Part shown: positions 1 to 10,129 of the stretch, one piece after another
Numbering within the stretch: the stretch's first letter is position 1
Layout of the letters: each line of letters opens with the position of its first letter
Source of the DNA: Phragmites australis
Lineage: Eukaryota > Streptophyta > Magnoliopsida > Poales > Poaceae
Direction: 5' to 3'
DNA length: 64,000 nucleotides
Assembly: GCF_958298935.1 (NCBI RefSeq)
Contig: NC_084923.1
Coordinates: 31,340,501-31,404,500, forward strand
The notes under the pieces: generated by a model
What the model was told of the DNA's origin: nothing
Databases searched by the model: none
The model's input: the letters and a program-made list of their open reading frames with translations, nothing else
Position numbers and translations under genes: made by a program

Positions 1-378
1 AGCCTTGTTTAGATCGGTGTAGTCCACGCACATGCGGAGCTTGCCGTCGGCCTTCGGGACGATAACTGGGTTTGCTAGCCACTCGGGGTGGAGGACCTCT
101 CGGATAAATCCAGCATCAAGGAGCTTGCTGACTTGCTCCCGGATGAACTCCTGGCGCTCGGGCGCCTGCCGCCGGACCTTCTGCTTCACCGGGCGTGCGT
201 CCGGGCGCACAGCCAGGTGGTGCTCGATCACCTCCCTAGGGATCCCGGGCATATCGGACGGCTGCCAAGCAAACAAGTCGATGTTAGCCCGGAGGAAGGC
301 GATGAGCACGCTTTCCTATTTGCCGCCCAAGTCACCGCCGATTCGGATGACCTGGGAGGCGCCTTCGCCCACCACCAC
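1..378 (-). pseudogene. Start of reverse transcriptase of element A (partial, cut by window edge)
   Basis: The minus strand encodes the protease-RT linker and RT N-terminus: a WQPSDMPGIPREVIEHHL-like stretch, a RQEFIREQVSKLLDAGFI-like helix, and a LANPVIVPKADGKLRMCVDY-like block close to position 1. These are the fingers-domain hallmarks of gypsy RT. The catalytic YxDD lies outside the window. It joins the protease frame after the stop at 379 (TAG, after PTK). Opposite-strand open frames here are shadows. Confidence 0.8.
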
Positions 379-1146
379 CTACTTCGTAGGAACGGAGGCA
401 TCGGCAGTGAGTCGAGGTTTGGATGTAGAGGGTCCCGGGCCCCCTGGACGACCTTCGACCTCGGCTCGGGCTGAGACCAAGGCCAAGTATAACTGTTCGG
501 CGCAGGAGACGGCGCTGCTGGTCTCGGCGGACACGGAGATGGGGCCCGCTGGGCCCGGCATCTTGACCGTGAGGTACGCGTAGTGCATAACCACCATGAA
601 CCGAGCGAGTGCCGGGCGCCCGAGGATGGCGTTGTAGGGGAGGGGGAGCTCCACGACGTCAAAGATGACGTTCTCCGTCCAGAAGTTGTCCCGGCTCCGG
701 AATGTCACGGGCAACTCGACCTGCCCGAGGGGCAGGGAGTGCCCGGGCATCACCCCGTAAAACGGGAGCGACGGCTTTAGGCGCCTGGAGGGCACCTACA
801 GCTTCTTGAAAGCCTCCTTGGAGAGGAGGTTAAGGCCTGCACCCCCATCGATCAGCACCCTGCTGACCTTCACGTTGCGGATGGTGGGGGACACTCCCAG
901 GGGTAGTCGCCCCACGCCTGCAGTACTGGCGGGGTGGTTGGCCAAGCTGAACGTGATCGGTGCGTCTGACCACTTTACAGGCCTTACGGCCTCTTCACTC
1001 GGGGTCGCCGAGCGCACCTCACGCCGCATGGTTTTGCCACTGCGGCGGGAGGAGGGCTTCATCGTCGCCACCCCCACGGAGCTCGTCACGGTCCCTTTGG
1101 CGCTGCTCGACGAGGGCCTTGACCGTGTGGCACTCTGTGAGATCAT
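379..1146 (-). pseudogene. Protease region of element A (broken)
   Basis: Aspartic protease part of pol. The frame contains SDAPITFSLANHP, then SRVLIDGGAGLNLLSKEAF (active-site D-G-G), then PLPYNAILGRPALARFMVVMH, the typical ILGRPAL block of Tat-lineage proteases. A TAG at 796-798 interrupts the frame between FKKL and VPSRRLKPS, and a stop ends it at 379. The upstream part (about 1030-1146) is probably out of frame with the original gag end. Retropepsin would normally process the Gag-Pol polyprotein inside the virus-like particle. Confidence 0.82.
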
Positions 1147-1194
1147 GCCATCTGGTCTGGTGGATCAGACACCACTTCCCCGGCTCGGGCCCCA

Positions 1195-2223
1195 CTGGAG
1201 CGGGGGCCCTTGCCGGAGCGGGAGCCCTGGCGGGAGCCGGAGCCCTAGGAGGGGCTTGGGCCGGGGCTCTCGCGGGCGCAGGCCGTCTGTCGGTGGCCGC
1301 CCGGCGTGCTTGCTGGTGGTCGGGTTCCTGGGCTGGCCCATGGGCGGGGCCCTGGGCTGGCTCGACGGGGACAGCCTCGCACCTCCTTCTCTATTTTTTT
1401 TCCGCCTGTCGGAGCGGGAAGGACATGGTTGATCGGCGGCGGGGTGCTCAGGGCGCGAAACGTGCCAAGCCCGAGCTTCCGCCGCCTTAGCGCACTTGTC
1501 AGCCAGCGCGAAAAGTTCCGCGGTGGTCTCAACCTCGTGCGTGCCTAGCTTCTCGAGCATCTACTCGTCGCGGACGCCCTACCGGAAAGCGACAATGACA
1601 GCGTGGGGGGTTATCTGTGGGAGGGTGTTGCAGACCTGGCTGAAGCGCTGAATAAAGCGTCGCAGCGTCTCCCCCTCCTGTTGCTTGACGGCATGGAGCT
1701 CGCACTCCAGGCCGGGGCGCGTGAATGTACCCTGAAAATTAGCCACGAACTAGTGGCAAAGATCATCCCAGGAGCTGATAGATCCTGGGTGTAAGTTCAT
1801 AAGCCAAGAGCGGGCAGAGCCCCTCAATGCAACATGAAAGTAATTAGCCATCACCTTTTCGCTGCCACCATCCGCCTGGACAGCGGTGGTGTATATCTGG
1901 AGGAACTCGACAGGGTCGATGGACCCGTCGTACTTCTCTGGCAGCTCAGGGCGGAACTTGGTGGGCCATTTGACCCGGCGGAGCTCACTGGCGAAGGCAC
2001 AACACCCAGTGCCGTACCTTGCGACGCGGGCAGCACCCTTGGGCGGTGAACGCCGGCGAGCCGGGGAGCCCCGGTGAACATGGGCCGGCAAGGAGGAAGC
2101 CTGGTCCTCAGCTTCAGCCTCCTGCCGGGTCTCCCGCTGGCGCTCGAGAGTGACGCGCGTGTCTTCGATGCCCCTCCACTCATTGAGGTGTAAGCGGAGG
2201 ACCTGGGTTCTGGAAGTGGCCAT
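1195..2223 (-). pseudogene. gag: gag of element A (broken)
   Basis: Capsid-type gag. The likely start is the ATG at 2223 (MATSRTQVLRLHLNEW). The capsid region includes KFRPELPEKYDGSIDPVEFLQIY, FHVALRGSARSWLMNLHPGS and, after a stop, a helix resembling KQQEGETLRRFIQRFSQVCN. One frame runs from 2223 to about 1200 with in-frame TAG stops at 1750-1752, near 1585 and at 1561-1563. All three are where related elements have Gln or a similar residue. The C-terminal part is Pro/Arg/Ala-rich, and the zinc-finger-like end (CLIH...HDLTEC) is readable only in another frame near 1100-1190, so at least one frameshift follows. Not functional as it stands. Confidence 0.82.
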
Positions 2224-2350
2224 GGGGGCGGCGCTCCGGTGCGAGGGGCTGCATTTCCCCGCTGGAGCTGGAGCCAGAACGCTGGAGGCGATGACCATCG
2301 GCCATTTTCTCTGCAGAAGGAAACAGGCAAGCAAATTCAGGGATGCTTCC

Positions 2351-2370
2351 CCCCTACCTGGCGTGCCAAT
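2351..2370 (-). other. Putative primer-binding region of element A
   Basis: The minus strand directly after the LTR end reads ATTGGCACGCCAGGTAGGGG. Its position next to the CCGACA-type LTR end fits a reverse-transcription primer-binding site. It is not the tRNA-Met type used by the other elements here. I do not assign the tRNA. Confidence 0.6.
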
Positions 2371-3779
2371 TGTCGGAGGGTGAACTCTTGTCGCAGGGAT
2401 CCTGGGGGACCCCTTTTTAGAGATTTAGCGGGGGGGGGGTGATCTTGAATATGTTCGCCAGAGAAATAAATGGGTATGAATGCGATGGCCGGTGGGGTGG
2501 AACGATCTAATGCGGAAAGGAGTAAATGCGCGGGTGTTTAGACAGGTTCGGGCCGCACAGGGGCGTAACACCCTACTCCTGTATGGATACTATAAATGCC
2601 TTGAGAAAGTCCATCAAGGATGTTGCTGGTTACAAAAATGTTTATCTATCTTAGAGCCTGGGGCTCTTTGTTCTTCGGCCTGTGATCTTCTCTTCTCTGT
2701 TTATGAGCAATTGTTTCCCTCTTCCGAAGCTTGTCTTTTTTCTCTACCCACCCTCTCTTCTGTGACGACGGCTGCCTTAAATACCCGTCGGCAGCAGCGT
2801 GCCCCGAACGGGAGGGGGGCCATCATTTCCTCTGGGCGAATTGACCGGGGGTGGAAAATGCTTCCCACGCCCGGTCGTCCGTCACCATAAATGCACTGGC
2901 AACGGGCGCCGTGGAGAGGGCCCACCGGGCAGCCGCAGAGCGGCCCGGCGTGCCCGCCCTGTCTTGTTCCCCTGCCACAGCAGCGCGGCAGACGGAACGC
3001 CTCGGTCCTTATGACGTTATCCCGAGATGGGCCGGATGGCACGGGATGGAACCCGTGCATTCAATGACCCCACACCCTCCTGCCAGAACGTGGCAAGAAC
3101 TGACACCGAGCGCGACAGGAGCAGTTGGAGGTGACAGGCCATGCACGCTCTTTAAATGCGGCCTTGGGCCTTTGACTAGCTGACACCTTATCGGTGGGCC
3201 CCTCAGGGGCCACTGTCAGGGGGCTCTCTGGGTTGTCGGGGAACCGAGTGCTCGGGGGTCACTATACACCTCCCCGAGCTCTCTCTCCCGAGAATGCCCT
3301 TCCTTGTCCTCGGGGAACCGAGTGCTCGGGGGTACTGTCCACCTTCCCGAGCACTCTCTCCCGGGCACACTTGTACGGCTCCTCAGGGAACCGAGTGCTA
3401 GGGGGCTGCTGCACGCAGCCTCGAGCACTCTCTCCCGGAACTTCCTTCAGTGGGTCCTCGGGATACTTGGGTGCCCAGGGGGCCACCGCTCGCGGCCCCA
3501 AGCACGTTTCTCCCGGTACTTAGCTTTCATGACCGTTGGGGGACTCGGGTGCTCGGGGGTCACCGCACACCTTCCCGAGCACTTTCTTCCCGGCACTTAG
3601 ACTTCGTGGATCATCGGGGAACTGGGGTACTCGGGGACCACCGACTGTGGCCCCGAGCGCCCTCTCCCAGGACCTGATCTTTTTCACCTTGAGGGGGAGA
3701 TTCCGCAGGATGGCGCCATGTGGCGGATTGCTGGCCTGGCCTCGGGATTTGGGGACCCCCGGTTCCTGATACACCGACA
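2371..3779 (-). repeat. 5' LTR of element A
   Basis: A 1409-bp LTR in minus orientation. On the minus strand it starts TGTCGGTGTATCAGG at 3779 and ends CTCCGACA at 2371, so the ends form the inverted repeat TGTCGG/CCGACA. It is followed directly by the presumed primer-binding region and gag. The part near 3779 (U3 side) is made of tandem hairpin-forming units described separately. Open frames inside it show no protein similarity that I recognise. Confidence 0.85.
3230..3672. repeat. Tandem array of about six hairpin-forming units in the U3 of element A
   Basis: Imperfect units begin near 3238, 3313, 3385, 3458, 3537 and 3616, a spacing of 72 to 79 bp. Each has a core like ACCGAGTGCTCGGGGGT followed 15 to 25 bp later by CCCGAGCACTCTCTCCCGG. 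GTGCTCGGG and CCCGAGCAC are exact inverted complements, so each unit could fold back on itself. Short GC-rich open frames across it are a by-product of the repetition. Confidence 0.85.
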
Positions 3780-5681
3780 ATAGTCTTACAACAAGAATAG
3801 GCCAACATATGGTATATTTGCGTAAATGCGAGTAAAGAAAACGGTAATATAATTCAAAAGCATTAAGTAGTTGTTAAGTGAATATAACCCAACAACCCAA
3901 CAACTAGACATTACCCAAGACTAACCACCTTACAAACCATAACCATCCAACCATCACCTGTATCATCAACCTATAGCCAAACCATTACCATGACCAACTA
4001 ATCATGTGAGGATCTAAGTCTCTCATAACCATAGATATGGCTGTTATAATAGTTTTACACTCTGCAGAGGTTGTCCAACTTTTAGCCATGAGTTATGATA
4101 TCTATGTTGCCGTGTTGTGCAAATACTTAACACACACTAGTGGTGTGTTGGCAGGAGATAACAATAAAACATGGTCCATCAATTAGGTCCTGGTACTCCA
4201 ACGAATGGCTACCAGGCGTCTAATTGATATGCTAATCCTTACCCATATCGGCCTCATGTTTGAACGGTATTTCTTAGGTTGTCTCTCCACGAACCGGTCC
4301 TTATATGTGACACTTGGGCAAAGACTATTCAATAGGGAAATAACCAACCAACAAAACCTAACACATTTTCTTGGAACATATCCACAAGCCCACCATATGC
4401 ACCACCATTATCAAACCAACTCATTGCCCAAGTCCTAGGGTTCCATGTAACTAAAAAAAGTTCATCATGACCATTGCAGATGTCCACTAAACATGTATAT
4501 GACACTTTCCAACATCCCAAAAGCATGGCTAAGCAATTCTACCCAAGAGACTCATATCAACTACCACTTAGGCTTCAAGGAATGTAAAGGAAAAACTAGG
4601 TAAACTCTAACATAGGTGACAACTCATCAAGTTGATAGACATTGCATGTAATTTTGTAAAACAAAATATTTAAAACATAGGTACAAGATGATCAAGGACA
4701 CTTACCTTCTCCATGCTACTGCTCAGTGTACTCTAGTTCTTGGTCTCGATATTCCTCAAACTGATCTGGGGCGTTGCTGTCTAATCGCTTGATTATCAGC
4801 AAAGCACACAAAAAAAAATACTAAGAACAGTATAGAAAATAGAAGAACAACAAGAAAAAACCTATCTAAAAATATAGAGCTTTGAAACATGAATCCAATA
4901 GTGCAAGAATTGCTTAAAATAGAGCTAGGACGACAAAGTTACTCTAAAAACAAGTTTAGGGTTTAATCTGAAAAAGAAAAGAACTTAATTTGAAATAAAT
5001 AGAAAGTTAGGGACCTTTTTGTAAAAACAGAGGGGCCTATTTGTAATATAGAAAAGATAAGTGACTAAAGTGTAAAAAGATAGGGGCTTTTATATGAAAA
5101 TAGGAAAGTTTAGGGGTTCATTGCAAAATTACCAATTAATAGAATTATTTTGGTATTATTTTTATACTGAAAAATCATCTTTTTATGCATAGGCATTGAA
5201 TGGGCATGACTGGGCTGACACGTCGGCAAACACAGGCGAGGTGGCATTGTTGGCGTGGCGGCTGACTGGGCTGGCATGCTGACTGGGTTAAAGAGGCGAC
5301 ATGCGACACGCTATGATTGGCCGGCGAAGGGGTAAGTTTAGATCTAATCTATGCGGTCAGCTATAGATCTGACGACTTGGGAGGGATTGACCGATTGGGG
5401 AGGCGAGGCACGTTGGTGCCGAGGGGATCGTGGTGGTGAACTCTCTGGATGTTCGCTGGCACATTGCTTTGGCTTGTCGGCGGCAATGACAAGCGACGGT
5501 ACACGACCAGAAGCTAACGGTGAATTGATCTGGATGCTTACCGAGCACAATGAGGCACAGGAAGGTGCTTGGTGATGGGAGAGGTGTCGGAGTAGCTCGG
5601 ATCTTTGTTGACGGCAGTGCTCTGGTGGTCAAACGGCGACGATGATGGCAATACGAGCTTCAGCGAAGGCAGGTGGTCCTT
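3780..5681 (-). repeat. B1: truncated LTR of the element-B family
   Basis: Aligns by eye with the element-B LTR from about 14546 to about 16400 in the same orientation. Shared blocks include GGTATATTTG, GAGTAAAGAAAACGGTAAT, CATCAATTAGGTCCTGGTACTCCAACGAAT and a stretch around AACTTAATTTGAAATAAATAG. Its left end is cut where element A begins. Its right end jumps, inside GGTCCTTC-TGGT, to a second copy (B2), losing the last 500 bp or so of the LTR. No coding capacity is seen; this accounts for the long AT-rich stretch without genes. Confidence 0.82.
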
Positions 5682-6733
5682 CTGGTTTTAACAGACAAAA
5701 CTAGATACGGCTTATGTGTGTCCAGGATGTTCAACACACATAAGGACGTCATAGGAGAAGTAACAAAAACAATACTTTTATTAAATAAGCATTAACTCTT
5801 GCAGCAATTGACATATATTGTCTTTTATGAAGATATCTGTAGCGAAACAGAAGCACTAGTGCCCAACAACACCGCAGGCAACCGACCGAGAGACACGTGC
5901 CTAGAATGTCTCAACCTCATCTTGATAGTCTTCAACATCTTCACTCACTGAGCAGCACCACACATGTCGCATGGCATAGGAAAAATAGCAAGTGTGAGCA
6001 CATGACGCGCTCAACAAGTGTACTGGAGAATAATGATATGTAGACTTAAATCTAGGATAGGCTAACACAAGGTATATTTGCGTAAATATGAGTAAAGAAA
6101 ACAATTGAACTTTAAAAGCATTGAATAATTATTAAGTGAATGTATCCCAATTAATCCAACCATTAGACTTCACGCAAAACTAACCATCTTGCAAACCATA
6201 TCCATCACAATAACCATAACCATGACCAAACCAAACCCATTTAATCATGTGAGGATCCAAGTCTGCCATAACCGCGGGCACAACTGTTATAAAAGTTTTA
6301 CACTCTGTAGAGGTTATCCAACTTTTTGCCACAAGTCGTGATATCCATGTTGCCGTGTTTGCAAGGCACTTAACACACGCTAGTGGTGTGCCACCAGAAG
6401 AATCACTATGAAGCATTGTCCATCAATTAGGTCCTGGTACTAAACCTTACCCATATCGGTCTCGTGTTTGGTACAATATTTCTTAGGTTGTCGCTCCACG
6501 AGCCGGTCCTTACATATCACACTTGGGCAAAGACTACTCAACAGGGAGATAACCATCGTAGAGCAAGGGGGAGGGAAAATAGATGTCACAACCAACCTAA
6601 CCAAGAGAACCTACCTACTTGGAACGTATCCACAAGCCCACTGCATTTACCATTGAATACACTTACCATTACCATCCTACCATTCTTTCGCAGTTACTAT
6701 ATCAAGTTCACCATCATCACTGCACATGTCCAC
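5682..6733 (-). repeat. B2: second truncated LTR of the element-B family
   Basis: Starts about 12 bp inside the LTR (TGGTTTTAACAG matches CGGTTTAATGGA near 14192). It continues through AACACACATAAGGACGTC, GTAACAAAAACAATACTTTTA, the GGTATATTTGCGTAAAT block and CCATCAATTAGGTCCTGGTAC. It breaks near 6733, after GTCCACTA, where the left LTR of element C begins. It may be the remnant 3' LTR of element B, or of a second copy. No genes seen. Confidence 0.8.
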
Positions 6734-7549
6734 TAATCAAGTCCCTCCGAAGTGCCTCTTCATACCTGCGAAGCCTTCCCTTGGCTTAGCCAGCTCGGCC
6801 TCCCGAAACCCAGCCTCCCGAAGCCCCCCCCCCCGAGACCGAGGTCTCTCGAAGCCTCGACCTCCTAAAGCCCTGGCCTTCTAGAGTCCTGCTTCCCGAA
6901 GCCTTCACCTCCAAGAGCCATGCCTCCTGAGGCCCCCGCCTCGGGCTGCTCGGGCCACCGTCCTGAAGGCTACAAGGTGAGTCAGCAGGCCTTAGGAAAG
7001 CTCTATCAGAAGGGGAGCACCGGTCATGCTTTGCCTGTAAGGAAGTGACCGGTATTAAAAGCCTAGGCTGATGGACGCTGCTCTGACACTCCGCCGTAAT
7101 GGAGGCTATCCTGACGCCCCTGACAGTGCAGCGCTGGGCCGCAATTGGTGACCAGCTCGCCGTCTTCAGGGGCAGGCACCACGGTAGTTACTCCGGTAGA
7201 TATCTGTCTTCTAGATAGGGAAGAAAGTAGTTATCCGGGATAAGGACCAGTAATCCAGTCAGGTCCCAGATACTTGTACATTATGATAACTTGTATGCCA
7301 AGCTACGCATGGCCCTATAAATAGGGGCCATGATGATCTGGGCAAAGGACACAATCTAGATAGCAAAAAGATAGAGGTGAAAACACACCAAGTTACGCTG
7401 TGACACTCCTCCCAGATCGACCCATTTTCTCTACCATCAATACAGTCGTGGTGTTCCCTCCTCTTAAACTTCATCTCCAAGCTTGAGTCTCCTCCTTAGA
7501 AGAAAATCTCACCGTACTTGCTGGGGTAAGATGAACTCTTGCTCGAACA
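6734..7549 (+). repeat. Left LTR of element C (5' truncated)
   Basis: Aligned with the right copy from ATCAAGTCCCTCCG (matching ATCAGGTCCTTTCG near 8684) to GCTCGAACA at 7549. It contains irregular short repeats of CCTCCCGAAGCC type at about 6800-6950 and a TATAAATA box at 7316-7323. The first 105 bp or so present in the right copy are missing. Confidence 0.78.
7316..7323 (+). promoter_or_regulatory. TATA box in left LTR of element C
   Basis: CCCTATAAATAGGGG, matching the right copy at 9287-9294. The position, about 230 bp before the LTR end, fits the U3/R border of an LTR promoter. Confidence 0.65.
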
Positions 7550-8578
7550 GTGCGCCGTCCATGGGGATTTGATTACAGAAGTGCTAAGAGAGGTAGGAAT
7601 CCACCAGGAAAACCACCAAAGGGCTAGCCAAAACCACCATACCCACCATTGCAAGCATGCAACCATATGGTACACACCGCATGCATGCTTCAGCCCCGCT
7701 GCCATGTGGGATGGTGTTCCTCTGACCTTGGCCAACCCAGGACCCTAGGTCGGTACAGGAACTCCAGACAGAGCAGAGGCCTTCCAGCCTCTACATGACG
7801 AAGACCTCACCGCCTCAGGAGAGGATGCGGCTAAAGCCACAGCCAAGCAGGCCGCCTTCCAATGGTTCTGGGTGGTCCAACCCAAGAGTGTTCCCACCTG
7901 GGCTTGGTCCCCAAGTATCCCCTTCGACCACACCTGGGATACCCCGAGCGAGCCAACATCTTCGAAAAGTCTATCCACCGAGCGTCCTCCTTGGGCCCCT
8001 CAGGAGAAAGAGGGTTCCAAAGAGACGCACATGGCGGCGTTCCATGACGAATGCCTCATTTTCTTGCACGGACGTCCATCACATTAATAACCCAAACTCC
8101 TTTCGACGCGTGACAGGGGTGTGGGCACAAGACCCTAAATGAGCCCCCGCATTGCCTAGTTAGAACACGACAGTGGTACGTCTCATCCTGCGAGGCAAAT
8201 GCGTAGGATCCTCCAATCCTACACGTAACCTCTACTCTGGCAAACTCAAAAGGCAGGAAAAACCATACCGAAGGAATCCGGATAACCTGTATCGGTCTCA
8301 GCACAGACCTCGGAGTACACTACATCCATCGACACCCCTCTGGCCCGGGGTCCCGACACCGCGCATGCCAGCTCCAACAAGCCCTAGGGCATATCGCCAC
8401 CACCACTATGCCATCAGCCTTGGGCCTCGCCATTGATGCCCACGGTTCCCAAAGAAAAAACTTCTTATGGTCAGGGAATTGCCATCGGGCATCCTTGATA
8501 CTATACCAGGCTGGGGTTGGTTTTCCTCTGCATCCTCTCCCCCCTCCAAAACAACGGGGATCGAGAATGAGGGGGTAC
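7550..8578 (+). other. Non-coding interior of element C
   Basis: About 1.03 kb between the two LTRs. Open frames up to 115 codons exist, but none shows gag, protease, RT or integrase motifs. The segment starts with the presumed primer-binding region and ends with a purine-rich run. I see no host gene in it. Confidence 0.6.
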
Positions 8579-9521
8579 TACTGGGGAAAATAAACTAACC
8601 TGAGGATAATGGTTGAAAATTACTATCCAGGTCCCTCCAGAGCCTTGATCTCTGGACCCTTAGCTAAAGGCTCGACCACCAAAGTCATCAGGTCCTTTCG
8701 GGATGCCTCTTCGTACCTGTGAAGCCTTCCCTTGGCTTTGCCGGCTCGGCCTCCCGAAGGCTCCGCCTCCCAAAACCTGGCCTCCCGAAGCCTAGCCCCC
8801 CGCCCCCCAAGACCAAGGTCTCCCGAAGCCTCTGCCTCCTGAAGCCCCGGCCTTCTGGAGTCCTGCTTCTTGAAGCCTTCACCTCCGGAGCCATGCCTCC
8901 CGAGGCCACCTTAGGCTGCACGGGCCGCCGTCCCGAAGGCTACAAGGTGAGTCAGCAGGCCTTAGGAAAGATTTGCTGGAAGGGGAGTATCGGTCGTGTT
9001 TTGCCTACAAGGAAGTGACCGGCATTAAAAGCCTAGGCTGACGGATGCCGCTTTGACACTCCGACGTAATGGAGGCTATCCTGACGCCCCTAACAGCGTG
9101 GTGTTGGGCCGCAATTGGCGACTGGCTCACCGACTTCAGGGGGCAGGCACCACGGTAGTTACTACGGTAGATATTTGTCTCCCAAATAGGGTAGAAAGTA
9201 GTTATCCGGGATAATGCACAGTAATTCGGTCGGGTCCCAGATATTTGTACATTATGATAACTTGTCTGCCAAGCTATGCACGACCCTATAAATAGGGGGC
9301 CATGGTCATCTGGGCGAAGGACACGAGCTAGACAGAAGAAAGACAGAGGTGAAAACACACCAAGTCACGCTGTGATACTCCTCCCAGATCCATCCGTTTT
9401 CTCTACCATCAATATGGTCATGGTGTTCCTTCCTCTTAAACTTCATCTCCAAGCTTGAGTCTCCTCCTTAGAAGAAACTATCACGGTACTTGCTGGGGCA
9501 AGATGAACTCTTGCTCCAACA
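8579..9521 (+). repeat. Right LTR of element C
   Basis: About 943 bp from TACTGGGG (probably a mutated TGxTGGGG start) to CTCCAACA. The terminal inverted match (x)TGGGG/CCAACA supports the borders, though the start could be at 8576. It carries the same CCTCCCGAAGCC-rich block (about 8745-8910) and a TATAAATA box at 9287-9294. Confidence 0.75.
9287..9294 (+). promoter_or_regulatory. TATA box in right LTR of element C
   Basis: CCCTATAAATAGGGG, the counterpart of the box at 7316-7323 and at the same distance from the LTR end. Confidence 0.65.
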
Positions 9522-10102
9522 GAATCACATCCTCCTTGTGTACAGGGTAATCCTACAATCAAATCCATACCGATTTCCTCCCATTTCCACTCAGGTATCT
9601 TCAAGGGTTGTAGCAATCCTACTGGTCTCTGATGTTCTGCTTTGACCTTCTGGCAAGTATTACACAGGGCGATGTATTCTGCAGTATCTCTTTTCATTCC
9701 GTATCACACATAACGATCCTTGAGATCTTGATACATCTTCGTGCTTCTGGGGTGAATGGAATATGCTGAATCATGAGCTTCCCTTAAAATTAACTCTTTA
9801 ATGGTCTTCTGATTGAGCACACATATTCTGTTTCTAAACTACACAATACCTTGACTATCTTCTGTAAAGCCTGGTGGTTTATCATCCTTAATAAGCTGCC
9901 TTATTTCCTTGAGCTTTTCATCTTCAAGCAGATCGTTATGAATATCTTGCTCTAATGTGCACTCAATTTCCATGGTACTAGCTTCTACATCTGCCACAAA
10001 ACCAAGGATAAGCTTCTCAAACTCTTTCCAAAATTCGGGTTGACTATCTTGAGCCATCATCAAGTTACAATAACTCTTTTGACTCAAAGCATCGGCTACC
10101 AC
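9522..10102 (-). pseudogene. N-terminal integrase fragment of element B
   Basis: Begins with the RNase H end MVADALSQKSY, then a linker rich in Glu/Asp (EFEKLILGFVADVEAS, EQDIHNDLLEDEKLKEIRQL). The zinc-binding domain follows, ending in [14 protein letters not shown] (9443-9697 frame), and then EWKWEEIGMDLIVGLPCTQGG with the first catalytic Asp. It is cut at 9522 by the LTR of element C, so the other two catalytic residues and the C-terminus are missing. A TAA or TAG interrupts the linker region near 9839. Confidence 0.82.
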
Positions 10103-10129
10103 ATTAGCCTTTCCTGGGTGATAATGGAT

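Larger units (their letters stand above)
1..3779 (-). mobile_element. Element A: 5' half of a Tat/RIRE2-like Ty3/gypsy retrotransposon
   Basis: A minus-strand LTR retrotransposon that enters from the left edge. Reading on the minus strand, the order is 5' LTR (3779 down to 2371), primer-binding region, gag, protease, and the start of reverse transcriptase at the window edge. Gag, protease and RT resemble the grass RIRE2-like group of the Tat lineage. The protease carries a D-G-G active site in VLIDGGAGLNLL instead of the usual D-S/T-G. The rest of pol and the 3' LTR lie outside the window, so its TSD cannot be checked; the flank after the 5' LTR is ATAGT (3780-3784). It abuts a fragment of an unrelated LTR (B1), which suggests insertion into older retrotransposon DNA. 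Confidence 0.88.
6734..9521 (+). mobile_element. Element C: short non-autonomous LTR retrotransposon
   Basis: Two direct LTR copies (6734-7549 and 8579-9521) flank only about 1.0 kb of internal DNA with no recognisable gag or pol. Both LTRs share the CCTCCCGAAGCC-rich block, TATAAATA, and the end GAACTCTTGCTC(G/C)AACA. After the left LTR comes GTGCGCCGTCCATGGGG, a plausible primer-binding region. Before the right LTR comes the purine run AATGAGGGGG (8567-8575 region), a plausible polypurine tract. The left LTR lacks about 105 bp at its start, and the right flank is the broken integrase of element B, so no matching TSD exists. It resembles a LARD/TRIM-like derivative of a larger element. Confidence 0.75.

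Noticed and set aside
2480..3183. Several frames of 70 to 136 codons on both strands
   Set aside because: They are inside the LTR of element A and are not similar to any protein that I recognise.
3780..3784. ATAGT as a target-site duplication of element A
   Set aside because: The other end of A is outside the window, so it cannot be verified.
7539..8142. Overlapping frames in the interior of element C
   Set aside because: They overlap in different frames with no gag/pol motif; the interior looks non-coding.
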